From the NCBI GenBank assembly GCA_947176345.1, contig CAMWQI010000009.1, positions 1 to 32,063 on the forward strand: a stretch of 32,063 nt of DNA, written 5' to 3'. The DNA is from an uncultured Ruminococcus sp. GTDB taxonomy: Bacteria; Bacillota; Clostridia; Oscillospirales; Ruminococcaceae. A program made the position numbers and the translations under genes. A model generated the notes under the pieces. The model did no database searches. It was not told where the DNA came from and saw only the letters and a list, made by a program, of their open reading frames with translations. Below, in pieces: positions 14,981 through 21,325 of this stretch; positions within the stretch are counted from its first letter, which is position 1, and each line of letters begins with the position of its first letter.

Positions 14981-15949
14981 TTAATTTTTTCCTGTATCGT
15001 TTATAAAATCAGCTACTATAAAGCGTGGACGCTGTTTTACTTCAGCATAAATTTTGCCGACATATTCGCCGATTATTCCCAAACAAAGCAGTTGCAGACC
15101 ACCTATAAGCCATATCGAACACGTGATACTTGACCAGCCACTTACCGATAAATCGGCAATTTTAACAATAAAGCTCCATATAAACGCTATTATACTTATA
15201 ATAAACATTATAAATCCTAATGATGTTATAAGTTTCAGGGGCTTTGTACTGAATGATGTAATTCCGTTTATTGCGAATGCAAGCATTTTTTTCAGGGGAT
15301 ATTTACTTTCACCGGCAAAACGTTCATGACGTTCATAGTAAACATTGCAACTTTGAAAGCCAATAATTGGTATCATACCACGCAGAAATAGATTTACTTC
15401 CTTGAAATTTGCAAGTTCCTGTAATACACGCCTGCTCATAAGACGGAAATCAGCATGATTATAAACAACGTCCGCACCCATGATTTTCATGAATTTATAA
15501 AAACTTTCTGCTGTGAATTTCTTGAAAAAAGTATCTGTTTTTCTTGCACTTCTCACGCCGTAAACAACCTGATTACCATTGTAATATTCCTTAACCATAG
15601 CATCAATGGTGTTTATATCGTCCTGTAAATCAGCGTCCATAGTGATAGCCATATCGCATATATCCTTGACTGTCATAAGTCCGGCAAGAACTGCATTCTG
15701 ATGACCACTGTTATGTGCAAGGTTTATGCCTGAAAAAAATTCCGGACTTTCTGCATGAAGTTCCTGAATAATTTTCCATGTAGTATCTTTAGAGCCATCA
15801 TTTACAAATACCACTCTGCTTTTTTCGGAGATAAGTTTCTGCTGTATCAGGGTTGTGTATTTTTCTTTCAACTGCTTAGCAGTTTCGTGTAAAACTTCCT
15901 GTTCATTGTAGCACGGAACTACCATATATAAAATTTCTGGTTTATTCAT
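14981..15949 (-). CDS. Membrane-anchored family 2 glycosyltransferase, GtrB/DPM1-like
   Basis: A 322-residue enzyme that probably moves a sugar from a nucleotide donor to the lipid carrier undecaprenyl phosphate. The GT-A fold is shown by V-V-P-C-Y-N-E at 10-16, V-N-D-G-S-K-D-T at 49-56, the metal-binding D-A-D-L-Q-D at 105-110, N-H-A-D-F-R-L at 164-170 and E-R-F-A-G-E-S-K-Y at 209-217. Two membrane helices follow at about 241-263 and 272-295, as in GtrB-type transferases. AAAGGGT precedes the ATG. It is a single-gene unit with its own consensus promoter, convergent with the exporter operon. No flippase or second transferase is adjacent, so the final acceptor is unknown. Confidence 0.9.
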   Translation of the reverse strand: MNKPEILYMVVPCYNEQEVLHETAKQLKEKYTTLIQQKLISEKSRVVFVNDGSKDTTWKIIQELHAESPEFFSGINLAHNSGHQNAVLAGLMTVKDICDMAITMDADLQDDINTIDAMVKEYYNGNQVVYGVRSARKTDTFFKKFTAESFYKFMKIMGADVVYNHADFRLMSRRVLQELANFKEVNLFLRGMIPIIGFQSCNVYYERHERFAGESKYPLKKMLAFAINGITSFSTKPLKLITSLGFIMFIISIIAFIWSFIVKIADLSVSGWSSITCSIWLIGGLQLLCLGIIGEYVGKIYAEVKQRPRFIVADFINDTGKN

Positions 15950-15965
15950 GTTTTTATAACCCTTT

Positions 15966-16022
15966 CTGTTTTTATCTATACAATTATACCATATTATCAG
16001 CTTACTGTCAACATAAAAACAG
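15966..16022 (-). promoter_or_regulatory. Consensus promoter of the glycosyltransferase, flanked by a 10-bp inverted repeat
   Basis: On the minus strand TTGACA (16006-16011) and TATAAT (15983-15988) are 17 bases apart. A perfect inverted repeat, CTGTTTTTAT (15966-15975) and ATAAAAACAG (16013-16022), brackets the promoter, one arm just upstream of the -35 box and the other at the transcription start. This could be chance in AT-rich DNA or a paired operator. Confidence 0.85.
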
Positions 16023-16056
16023 TAATTATTATTTAAAAAAAATTCTCAAATAACTC

Positions 16057-16085
16057 TTGACAAATCGATAATTTTGTGATATGAT
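16057..16085 (+). promoter_or_regulatory. Promoter of the SRP RNA gene
   Basis: TTGACA (16057-16062) and TATGAT (16080-16085) are 17 bases apart, divergent from the glycosyltransferase promoter. Transcription should begin near 16092, giving a short 5' leader before the folded SRP RNA. It may also supply read-through transcription to dnaX. Confidence 0.85.
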
Positions 16086-16122
16086 AATATATAGAGCATT
16101 ATGACTGCTCTGTTTCAGGGAT

Positions 16123-16256
16123 AAATTCCGGAATATAGATGTGTGGGCCCTGTGCAACAAGACCCCGTGAACCATGTCAGGCGGGAGACCGAGCAGCATT
16201 AAGCGGATTGTTTTGTGTGCCGCAGCAAGCCTGCACATCTATGCTCCGGAATTTTT
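16123..16256 (+). ncRNA. ffs: Signal recognition particle RNA, small bacterial type
   Basis: The RNA scaffold that binds Ffh for co-translational membrane targeting. The conserved apical segment GTGAACCATGTCAGG, a CGG-GAGA-CCG stem with a GNRA tetraloop, and AGCAGCATTAAGCGG are at 16167-16207. The ends pair: AATTCCGGA (16124-16132) with TCCGGAATT (16245-16253), and TAGATGTG with CACATCTA, giving a long closing helix. The final helix plus a short T run also looks like the terminator. There is no Alu domain, so this is the E. coli-like 4.5S form rather than the Bacillus form. The exact mature ends are inferred from pairing. It lies upstream of dnaX, a common Firmicute arrangement. Confidence 0.93.
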
Positions 16257-16292
16257 TGTAGAAAACTACCATACAGAAAGGAAATATTTCAG

Positions 16293-17912
16293 ATGTATAA
16301 GGCACTCTACCGCAAATGGCGACCAATGACTTTTGATGATGTCATATCCCAGCAACATATAACTGATACGCTTAAAAATCAGATTAAAAGCGGTAAGACT
16401 GCACACGCTTATCTTTTTACGGGTTCACGAGGAACTGGTAAAACTACTTGTGCAAGAATCCTTGCTAAAGCTGTAAACTGTCCGAATCAGAAAGACGGCA
16501 GACCATGTCTTGAATGCGATATATGCCGTGATGCTGAAAACGGTTCACTTACTGATATAGTAGAAATAGATGCAGCCTCAAATAACGGCGTTGATGATAT
16601 ACGTGACCTCCGCGACGGTGCTATATATACTCCGGAACGCTGTTCATATAAGGTTTATATAATCGATGAAGTTCATATGCTATCAACAAGCGCATTCAAT
16701 GCACTGCTGAAAATCATGGAAGAACCACCCGCTTATATAATGTTCATACTTGCAACAACTGAAATACACAAAGTTCCGGCTACTATTGCATCACGCTGTC
16801 AGCGATACGATTTCCGACGTATACGCCCACAGGATATAGCCACACGCCTTGAATATATAGCCGGACAGGAAGAACTTAACCTTACTCCCGACGGTGCATC
16901 ACTTATAGCGAAACTTGCCGACGGTGGTATGCGTGATGCTGTATCTCTGCTTGACCAGTGTTCAGTGTGTGCGGAAATCATAAACGCCGAAACCGTCTCA
17001 AATTCTGCTGGCATTGCCGGACGTGAATATTTATATGAAATTCTTGAAGCAATAGCTACAAAAGATACTGCAAAGGCACTTTCAGTAACGGGAAATCTAT
17101 ATGATATGTCAAAGGACTTGACACGTCTTTGTGAGGAACTCATAACACAATTAAGAAATATTATGCTTATTCAGGTATCACCACAGACAGCACCTAACCT
17201 TATTGTCTGTATGCCCGATGAACTTGAAAAACTTAATGCACTTGCCGGACAATCCACCGCCGAAGAAGTAATGTATCAGTTATCGGCATTGCAGAAATGC
17301 CGTGAAAATATGTCACGCGTAATGAACAGACGTGTAGAATTTGAAATGACCCTTATAAAACTTTGCGGAAATAAAAATAATTCTCCTGAAAGTATTGACA
17401 ATTCTGAAATTTATGATAAAATAAAACAGTTGGAGAATAAACTTAATTCTGTCTCAGCTGTAAATTTTTCACAACCTGCTCCGGCTAATCAGAAACCACC
17501 GGAAGTCCTTACAGCTAATAACCCCATACGCGACTCCGAACCCGTCGCAAATGTGGATATAAAGTCACTTAAACAGGAAGATATGACACCATGTTCACAC
17601 TGGGACGAAATTGTGGAGGAACTCAAAAACGTAAAGCCAGACCTTGCAGGTGCATTGGACGGCTCATATGCCGTTACTGCCGGAAACGTAATATTCATTA
17701 CAGCCATAAACCGTTTATTTATAGATATTTTCAAAAAACACAAGGAAAATGCAATCATACTCGGAAATACTATAAATAAAATTCTCGGTAGTCGGTATGT
17801 AATTAAGGCACGTTGTGAAACAAGCATCGAAAAACAGAAAAGCATGGCTGAAATGATTATACAAAAAGCCAAAGAATACAGCATTGAAACCGCTGTTGAC
17901 AATAACCAATAA
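16293..17912 (+). CDS. dnaX: DNA polymerase III subunits gamma and tau
   Basis: The clamp-loader ATPase of the replicative polymerase, 539 residues. M-Y-K-A-L-Y-R-K-W-R-P begins the protein; Walker A G-S-R-G-T-G-K-T-T is at 44-52; zinc cysteines are at 63, 72, 75 and 78; Walker B D-E-V-H is at 125-128; and the S-R-C sensor is near 165-170. Domain III follows, then a Ser/Pro/Asn-rich linker around 380-430 and a short tau-like tail. I chose the ATG at 16293 because AAAGGAAA lies just upstream and the conserved N-terminus starts here; an upstream extension to 16215 would run into the SRP RNA. The tau C-terminus is shorter than in E. coli, as is usual in Clostridia. It is followed 26 bases later by ybaB. 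Confidence 0.97.
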   Translation: MYKALYRKWRPMTFDDVISQQHITDTLKNQIKSGKTAHAYLFTGSRGTGKTTCARILAKAVNCPNQKDGRPCLECDICRDAENGSLTDIVEIDAASNNGVDDIRDLRDGAIYTPERCSYKVYIIDEVHMLSTSAFNALLKIMEEPPAYIMFILATTEIHKVPATIASRCQRYDFRRIRPQDIATRLEYIAGQEELNLTPDGASLIAKLADGGMRDAVSLLDQCSVCAEIINAETVSNSAGIAGREYLYEILEAIATKDTAKALSVTGNLYDMSKDLTRLCEELITQLRNIMLIQVSPQTAPNLIVCMPDELEKLNALAGQSTAEEVMYQLSALQKCRENMSRVMNRRVEFEMTLIKLCGNKNNSPESIDNSEIYDKIKQLENKLNSVSAVNFSQPAPANQKPPEVLTANNPIRDSEPVANVDIKSLKQEDMTPCSHWDEIVEELKNVKPDLAGALDGSYAVTAGNVIFITAINRLFIDIFKKHKENAIILGNTINKILGSRYVIKARCETSIEKQKSMAEMIIQKAKEYSIETAVDNNQ

Positions 17913-17938
17913 TTTTTTATCCAAAGGAGATTGAAAAA

Positions 17939-18286
17939 ATGAAAGCAAGAATCCCAAAAAATGTAGGCGGAAACGCACAGAACATGAATCAGATGATTAA
18001 ACAGGCACAGAAAATGCAAGACCAGATTACTGAATTACAGGAAAATATTGAGGAAAGAGAATTTTCTGCTACTGCTGGTGGCGGTGCTGTGGAAGTCGTT
18101 ATCACAGGCAAGAAAACTATCAAGTCACTGAATATCAAGCCGGAAGTCGTTGACCCTGAAGATATTGATATGTTACAGGATTTAATCATAAGTGCTGTAA
18201 ATGAGGCTGTAAACAACGTTGAAACCACCACTGAAGCTGAAATGAGCAAGATAACCGGCGGTGTTTCTATTCCAGGACTTTTCTAA
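17939..18286 (+). CDS. YbaB/EbfC-family nucleoid-associated protein
   Basis: A 115-residue DNA-binding protein. The pattern N-M-N-Q-M-I-K-Q-A-Q-K-M-Q, a helical middle, then G-G-G-A-V-E-V-V-I-T-G and the C-terminal half with L-Q-D-L-I-I-S-A-V-N-E-A fit the family well, and the length is typical. It forms dimers that bind DNA with little sequence preference and is nearly always found between dnaX and recR, as here. AAAGGAGA precedes the ATG. The stop overlaps the recR start by one base. Confidence 0.95.
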   Translation: MKARIPKNVGGNAQNMNQMIKQAQKMQDQITELQENIEEREFSATAGGGAVEVVITGKKTIKSLNIKPEVVDPEDIDMLQDLIISAVNEAVNNVETTTEAEMSKITGGVSIPGLF

Positions 18287-18888
18287 TGGCTGACCATAAC
18301 GCTTTACCACTTATAATACTCACTGAAAAGTTCGCATCACTTCCCGGCATTGGCATGAAAACCGCACAGAAACTCGCATATTATGTAATGTCAATGGAAA
18401 TGAAAGACGTTGAGGACTTTGCAACTGCACTCGTGAACGCTAAAAAAAATATCCATAAATGTAAGTGCTGTATGAATCTTACAGAACGTGAGATATGCCC
18501 TATATGCTCTTCAGATGTACGCAATAAAAGCATTATATGTGTCGTTGAAACACCTAAAGATGTTACGGCTTTTGAACGCACACGGGAATATCATGGTGTT
18601 TATCATGTACTTCACGGACTTCTCTCTCCAGCCGACGGCGTAAATCCCGACAGCATACACATAAAAGAACTACTCTCAAGAATTTCAGGCGGAAATATAG
18701 CAGAAGTTATTATGGCTACCAACCCTAACGTTGAGGGAGATGCAACTGCTATGTATATAGCAAATCTGCTGAAATCTCTCGGAGTAAAAGTCACACGGCT
18801 TGCATTCGGTCTGCCTGTGGGAAGTATTCTCGAATATGCCGATGAAGTCACACTCTATAAGGCACTTGAAAACAGAAACGATATGTAA
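18286..18888 (+). CDS. recR: Recombination mediator RecR
   Basis: A 200-residue ring-forming protein that works with RecF and RecO to load RecA at gaps. Residues 1-55 hold a helix-hairpin-helix with L-P-G-I-G-M-K-T-A; four zinc cysteines are at 59, 62, 71 and 74; and the Toprim domain runs from about 84 with V-V-E-T-P-K-D-V-T-A-F-E-R-T, then H-V-L-H-G-L-L-S-P-A-D-G-V. The C-terminal part has A-F-G-L-P-V-G-S and E-Y-A-D-E-V-T-L, as expected. It overlaps ybaB by 1 base and ends at a strong terminator. Confidence 0.97.
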   Translation: MADHNALPLIILTEKFASLPGIGMKTAQKLAYYVMSMEMKDVEDFATALVNAKKNIHKCKCCMNLTEREICPICSSDVRNKSIICVVETPKDVTAFERTREYHGVYHVLHGLLSPADGVNPDSIHIKELLSRISGGNIAEVIMATNPNVEGDATAMYIANLLKSLGVKVTRLAFGLPVGSILEYADEVTLYKALENRNDM

Positions 18889-18890
18889 AT

Positions 18891-18914
18891 AAAAGGACGG
18901 TTAAAACCGTCCTT
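18891..18914. terminator. Bidirectional terminator between recR and the Xre regulator
   Basis: AAAAGGACGGTT and AACCGTCCTTTT form a nearly perfect palindrome with a 0-2 base centre and T runs on both sides, serving recR (plus) and the convergent Xre gene (minus), whose stop is at 18917. The GGACGGTT stem matches the terminator at 10609-10639. Confidence 0.92.
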
Positions 18915-18916
18915 TT

Positions 18917-19636
18917 TTAATATACCTGATTATATATATTTTTTCCCTCATTAAGAATTTTTTCAATCATTTCCTGATTATATACCTTACGGATATTTTC
19001 CGGCAATTCTGAACCGTCAATACTACTGTAATAATCTTCACCGTTGCCGTCTGTCACCGTAAGTGAACGCATTTCGCCAGAAAACCTCACATTGAAAGTA
19101 TATTCATTTTCCTGATAGCTACAGTCAAGAAACTTTGCATGAAAATCCGTTGAAAAATCCCAGAATGATGGCATTTCCTGATGTGGAAGTACATACGTTA
19201 TGTTATTGTCTTTCATAATGTAGAAACGTTCTGAACTTTCCGAAAAGCCTAAAGAAGTTATACCCTGATTGAAATTTTTTTCAAGTTTGTTTTTCCTTGA
19301 TGCCCATATTATACCATATACAGCAAGAGTAATCATAAAACATATAATTATTATAGAAATAACTATAAATACCGTGCGTTTAAGCCTGTTCCATTTTATT
19401 CCGACTGCTGTTTTTTCTGAAATTTGATTTACCATTTCTTTGTCCTCCCTCAAAAGTTTATCAAGCGATACACCAAACTGGTCACTTATTTTGACGATAG
19501 TGTTCAAATCGGGATAGCTTTTCCCGTTTTCCCAGTTTGAAACTGTCTGTCGTGTCACAAAAAATATCCCTGCAAAATCCTCCTGTGACATATTGTTTTC
19601 CGTCCGTATCTGTCTTATTGATTTGCCTATGTTCAT
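18917..19636 (-). CDS. Membrane-anchored Xre-type regulator
   Basis: A 239-residue one-component protein. Residues 1-62 form a Cro/C1-type HTH (S-I-R-Q-I-R-T-E-N-N-M-S-Q-E-D-F-A, then V-T-R-Q-T-V-S-N-W-E-N-G-K-S-Y-P), a single membrane helix spans about 88-110, and the remaining 130 residues should lie outside the cell. The outer part has F-I-M-K-style beta segments and the repeated pattern Y-T-F-N-V-R-F but no family I recognise. AAGGAGGTGAA precedes the ATG. The gene has its own promoter and shares a terminator with recR. Such HTH-TM proteins usually sense cell-envelope signals; no target gene is adjacent, so autoregulation through the upstream repeats is the simplest guess. Confidence 0.85.
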   Translation of the reverse strand: MNIGKSIRQIRTENNMSQEDFAGIFFVTRQTVSNWENGKSYPDLNTIVKISDQFGVSLDKLLREDKEMVNQISEKTAVGIKWNRLKRTVFIVISIIIICFMITLAVYGIIWASRKNKLEKNFNQGITSLGFSESSERFYIMKDNNITYVLPHQEMPSFWDFSTDFHAKFLDCSYQENEYTFNVRFSGEMRSLTVTDGNGEDYYSSIDGSELPENIRKVYNQEMIEKILNEGKNIYNQVY

Positions 19637-19660
19637 AAAAATTCACCTCCTTGTGAGATA

Positions 19661-19689
19661 ATTATAATCCAGAATTTCCAGAAAGTAAA
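19661..19689 (-). promoter_or_regulatory. Promoter of the membrane-anchored Xre regulator
   Basis: On the minus strand TTTACT (19684-19689) and TATAAT (19661-19666) are 17 bases apart. The spacer holds a 7-bp direct repeat, TTCTGGA-AA-TTCTGGA, which may be a binding site. Confidence 0.7.
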
Positions 19690-19777
19690 GCAAATATCCT
19701 TTTACACATCCGCAAATATTCTTTGCACGTCGGTTTACAGCTGAAAAATTAACACACGAAATCCAAAAAATTAACAC
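19690..19777. repeat. Direct repeats with a 22-bp period upstream of the Xre promoter
   Basis: GCAAATAT-N-CTTT occurs at 19690 and 19712, and AAAAATTAACAC occurs at 19744 and 19766. Both pairs are spaced exactly 22 bases, two helical turns. The block directly abuts the -35 box of the Xre regulator. No gene is present here. They may be regulator-binding sites or remnants of a repeat array. Confidence 0.55.
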
Positions 19778-19825
19778 GCAAAACACAAAAAAGACGGATT
19801 TAGTTCGATACTCATAAAGAAGTTT

Positions 19826-19863
19826 AAGCCCCGAAACAATTATTGATAACTGCTTCGGGGCTT
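19826..19863 (-). terminator. Hairpin after the 94-residue gene, probable terminator
   Basis: AAGCCCCGAA and TTCGGGGCTT form a 10-bp stem that can extend inward through CA-N-TTAT and ATAA-N-TG. On the minus strand the tail reads AAACTTCTTT, a mixed T run, so termination may be incomplete. The outer arm overlaps the 18-bp inverted repeat. Confidence 0.6.
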
Positions 19864-19898
19864 ATTATTAATACTTGATTACTCACATAAATCAGAAT

Positions 19899-20183
19899 TT
19901 AACCTGCAATAAAACCATAGTGTTTTGTATCATGGTATACAAATCCTTTTCGGTTTAAATAATCTTCAAATATTTTCCTGCCTGTATCATTAAGGTCTTT
20001 CAATTCTTCTTTCTTCAGATACAGCCAACCGCCTGTTTCAGTTGATAAAATATCGCCTATATTACATTCTCCTATTTCTTCTACGGGAACGGTCATTGTG
20101 CAATTTTCAGGCATAAATGGGCATTCAACTATGACGCTGTTATCATCAACCGCTATAACCGCCCAAGTATCTATTGTTATCAT
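19899..20183 (-). CDS. 94-residue protein of unknown function
   Basis: A small acidic protein. The N-terminal half (about 1-50) reads as a beta-rich segment W-A-V-I-A-V-D-D-N-S-V-I-V-E-C-P with V-P-V-E-E-I and N-I-G-D-I-L, which resembles the small DUF3006-like barrels, though the match is weak. The C-terminal half is helical and ends in a Tyr/His-rich tail. Cysteines are at 21, 28 and 40. AAAGGAG precedes the ATG at 20183. It has its own perfect promoter and sits alone between inverted repeats, so it may be a recently acquired cassette gene. I do not recognise a function. Confidence 0.7.
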   Translation of the reverse strand: MITIDTWAVIAVDDNSVIVECPFMPENCTMTVPVEEIGECNIGDILSTETGGWLYLKKEELKDLNDTGRKIFEDYLNRKGFVYHDTKHYGFIAG

Positions 20184-20223
20184 AAAATAGTCTCCTTTTA
20201 AATTCCGATTTATCTTAGTAATA

Positions 20224-20252
20224 ATTATACATCAAAGCCGTTACATTGTCAA
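20224..20252 (-). promoter_or_regulatory. Consensus promoter of the 94-residue gene
   Basis: On the minus strand TTGACA (20247-20252) and TATAAT (20224-20229) are exactly 17 bases apart, about 40 bases before the ATG. It lies inside the inverted-repeat unit, so that unit carries its own expression signal. Confidence 0.85.
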
Positions 20253-20262
20253 TAGAAACGCC

Positions 20263-20295
20263 ATAGCACTTTTGACTGAAAATCATAAGTGCTAT
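20263..20295 (-). terminator. Hairpin at the end of the eleven-gene operon
   Basis: ATAGCACTT (20263-20271) pairs with AAGTGCTAT (20287-20295); three more pairs (TGA / TCA) extend the stem beyond one T-T mismatch. On the minus strand it lies about 47 bases after the DtxR-like gene stop, but only a weak T run (GGCGTTTCT) follows. It may be a terminator, a mobile-unit hairpin, or both. Confidence 0.5.
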
Positions 20296-20341
20296 AGCTT
20301 AAACTTCTTTATGAACACCACTATTTACTCCGGCTTTTATT

Positions 20342-20725
20342 TTATACTTTTTTTCTGATTGTACGCTTCACAATACCTTTAAGACGTTCACAGGTATCAT
20401 GCGGAAATTCTGTCACAAACTTTACAGCGTGTTCGTGTGCCTCTTCCTGAGGCAGTTTAAGGAAATTATGAAAGAACATATATACTTCATTGAAATTAGA
20501 GAATATTTCATTTACAGCATTTTCGCCGTCTGCGGTAAGTACAACGCTATTACAGAAATCTTCATAGACCAGTCCACAATTAGCCATACAACGCAACATC
20601 TTGCTTACACTTGGACGTGATACTCCTAAATGCCTTGCAATACTCACGCTACGCACATATTCGTCAACTTCAGAAAGTTCTTTTATAGCAATAAGATATT
20701 TTATATGACCTGCACAGTGTTTCAT
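20342..20725 (-). CDS. DtxR/MntR-like winged-helix regulator, metal ligands apparently altered
   Basis: A 127-residue DNA-binding protein, short for the family (about 140 or more). The winged helix at about 5-68 shows V-S-I-A-R-H-L-G-V-S-R-P-S-V-S-K-M-L (helix-turn-helix) and V-V-L-T-A-D-G-E-N-A (wing), as in MntR. The C-terminal dimer domain follows and is shortened, with no SH3 domain. MntR uses D8, E11, H77, E99, E102 and H103; by eye the first positions hold G/H and K and the H77 position holds N, so the usual metal site seems degraded, although H90, H97, H99 and H109 could form another. It is the last gene of the recA operon, 15 bases after pgsA. Confidence 0.75.
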   Translation of the reverse strand: MKHCAGHIKYLIAIKELSEVDEYVRSVSIARHLGVSRPSVSKMLRCMANCGLVYEDFCNSVVLTADGENAVNEIFSNFNEVYMFFHNFLKLPQEEAHEHAVKFVTEFPHDTCERLKGIVKRTIRKKV

Positions 20726-20740
20726 GAAAAAATCACTCCT

Positions 20741-21325
20741 TTATTTATCAGAGTCAATTAGATGCCAGTAACCTTTAAGATAAACACAGCCTGAAATTAT
20801 CGTGAGTGCCGTTGAAATCCATATAAGTACAGGAATAACTATATTATCAATGGCATTTTTTATGCCGTCCGAAATGCTGAAATCAAAATCACGGCATATG
20901 CTTAACCATACCAATGCCACCACTATAGACACCATTGTAAATGCCGTCTTGAGTTTTCCCCATATGCCAGCAGCTACTACAATTCCGCTGTCTGCCGCAA
21001 GAAGTCTCAATCCGGAAACCATAAATTCCCTTGCACTTATTATGATAAGCGGTACTGCACCCATTTTTATTTCCGGAATTTCTACAAAAACCGTCAAGGC
21101 AGATATTACAAGTACTTTATCGGCTAACGGGTCAAGGAATTTTCCGAAATTAGTTACAAGATTATGTTTTCTTGCTATTTTTCCGTCAAGTGCGTCTGTA
21201 ATTGACGCTCCGGCAAAAATAACAAATGCTATCAGGTAATGAAATGGCATATTCCAGTACATGAAAAGCAGAAAAAACGGTATAAGAAAAACCCTCAGCA
21301 ATGTAAGCTTATTTGGAAGATTCAT
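20741..21325 (-). CDS. pgsA: CDP-diacylglycerol--glycerol-3-phosphate 3-phosphatidyltransferase
   Basis: Membrane enzyme of 194 residues that makes phosphatidylglycerophosphate, the first committed step to phosphatidylglycerol and cardiolipin. The CDP-alcohol phosphotransferase motif D-G-x2-A-R-x8-G-x3-D-x3-D is complete at about 46-68 (D-G-K-I-A-R, G-K-F-L-D-P-L-A-D). The opening M-N-L-P-N-K-L-T-L-L-R is typical, and four to five further hydrophobic segments follow. GAGGTGAT precedes the ATG. The start overlaps the rimO stop by 1 base, and rimO-pgsA adjacency near recA is common in Firmicutes. Confidence 0.95.
   Translation of the reverse strand: MNLPNKLTLLRVFLIPFFLLFMYWNMPFHYLIAFVIFAGASITDALDGKIARKHNLVTNFGKFLDPLADKVLVISALTVFVEIPEIKMGAVPLIIISAREFMVSGLRLLAADSGIVVAAGIWGKLKTAFTMVSIVVALVWLSICRDFDFSISDGIKNAIDNIVIPVLIWISTALTIISGCVYLKGYWHLIDSDK

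Larger units (their letters stand above)
19812..20314. mobile_element. Possible small mobile unit bounded by 18-bp inverted repeats
   Basis: TCATAAAGAAGTTTAAGC at 19812-19829 is repeated perfectly in inverse orientation at 20297-20314. A hairpin lies just inside each end (19826-19863 and 20263-20295). Between them is one 94-residue gene with its own consensus promoter. The flanking bases AC occur on both outer sides, which could be a 2-bp target duplication or chance. No transposase is encoded, so it would be a non-autonomous cassette. An alternative is a long-range RNA stem joining two terminators. Confidence 0.4.

Noticed and set aside
16029-16238. 69-codon minus-strand frame over the SRP RNA
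   Set aside because: It is antisense to the conserved SRP RNA gene and resembles no protein.
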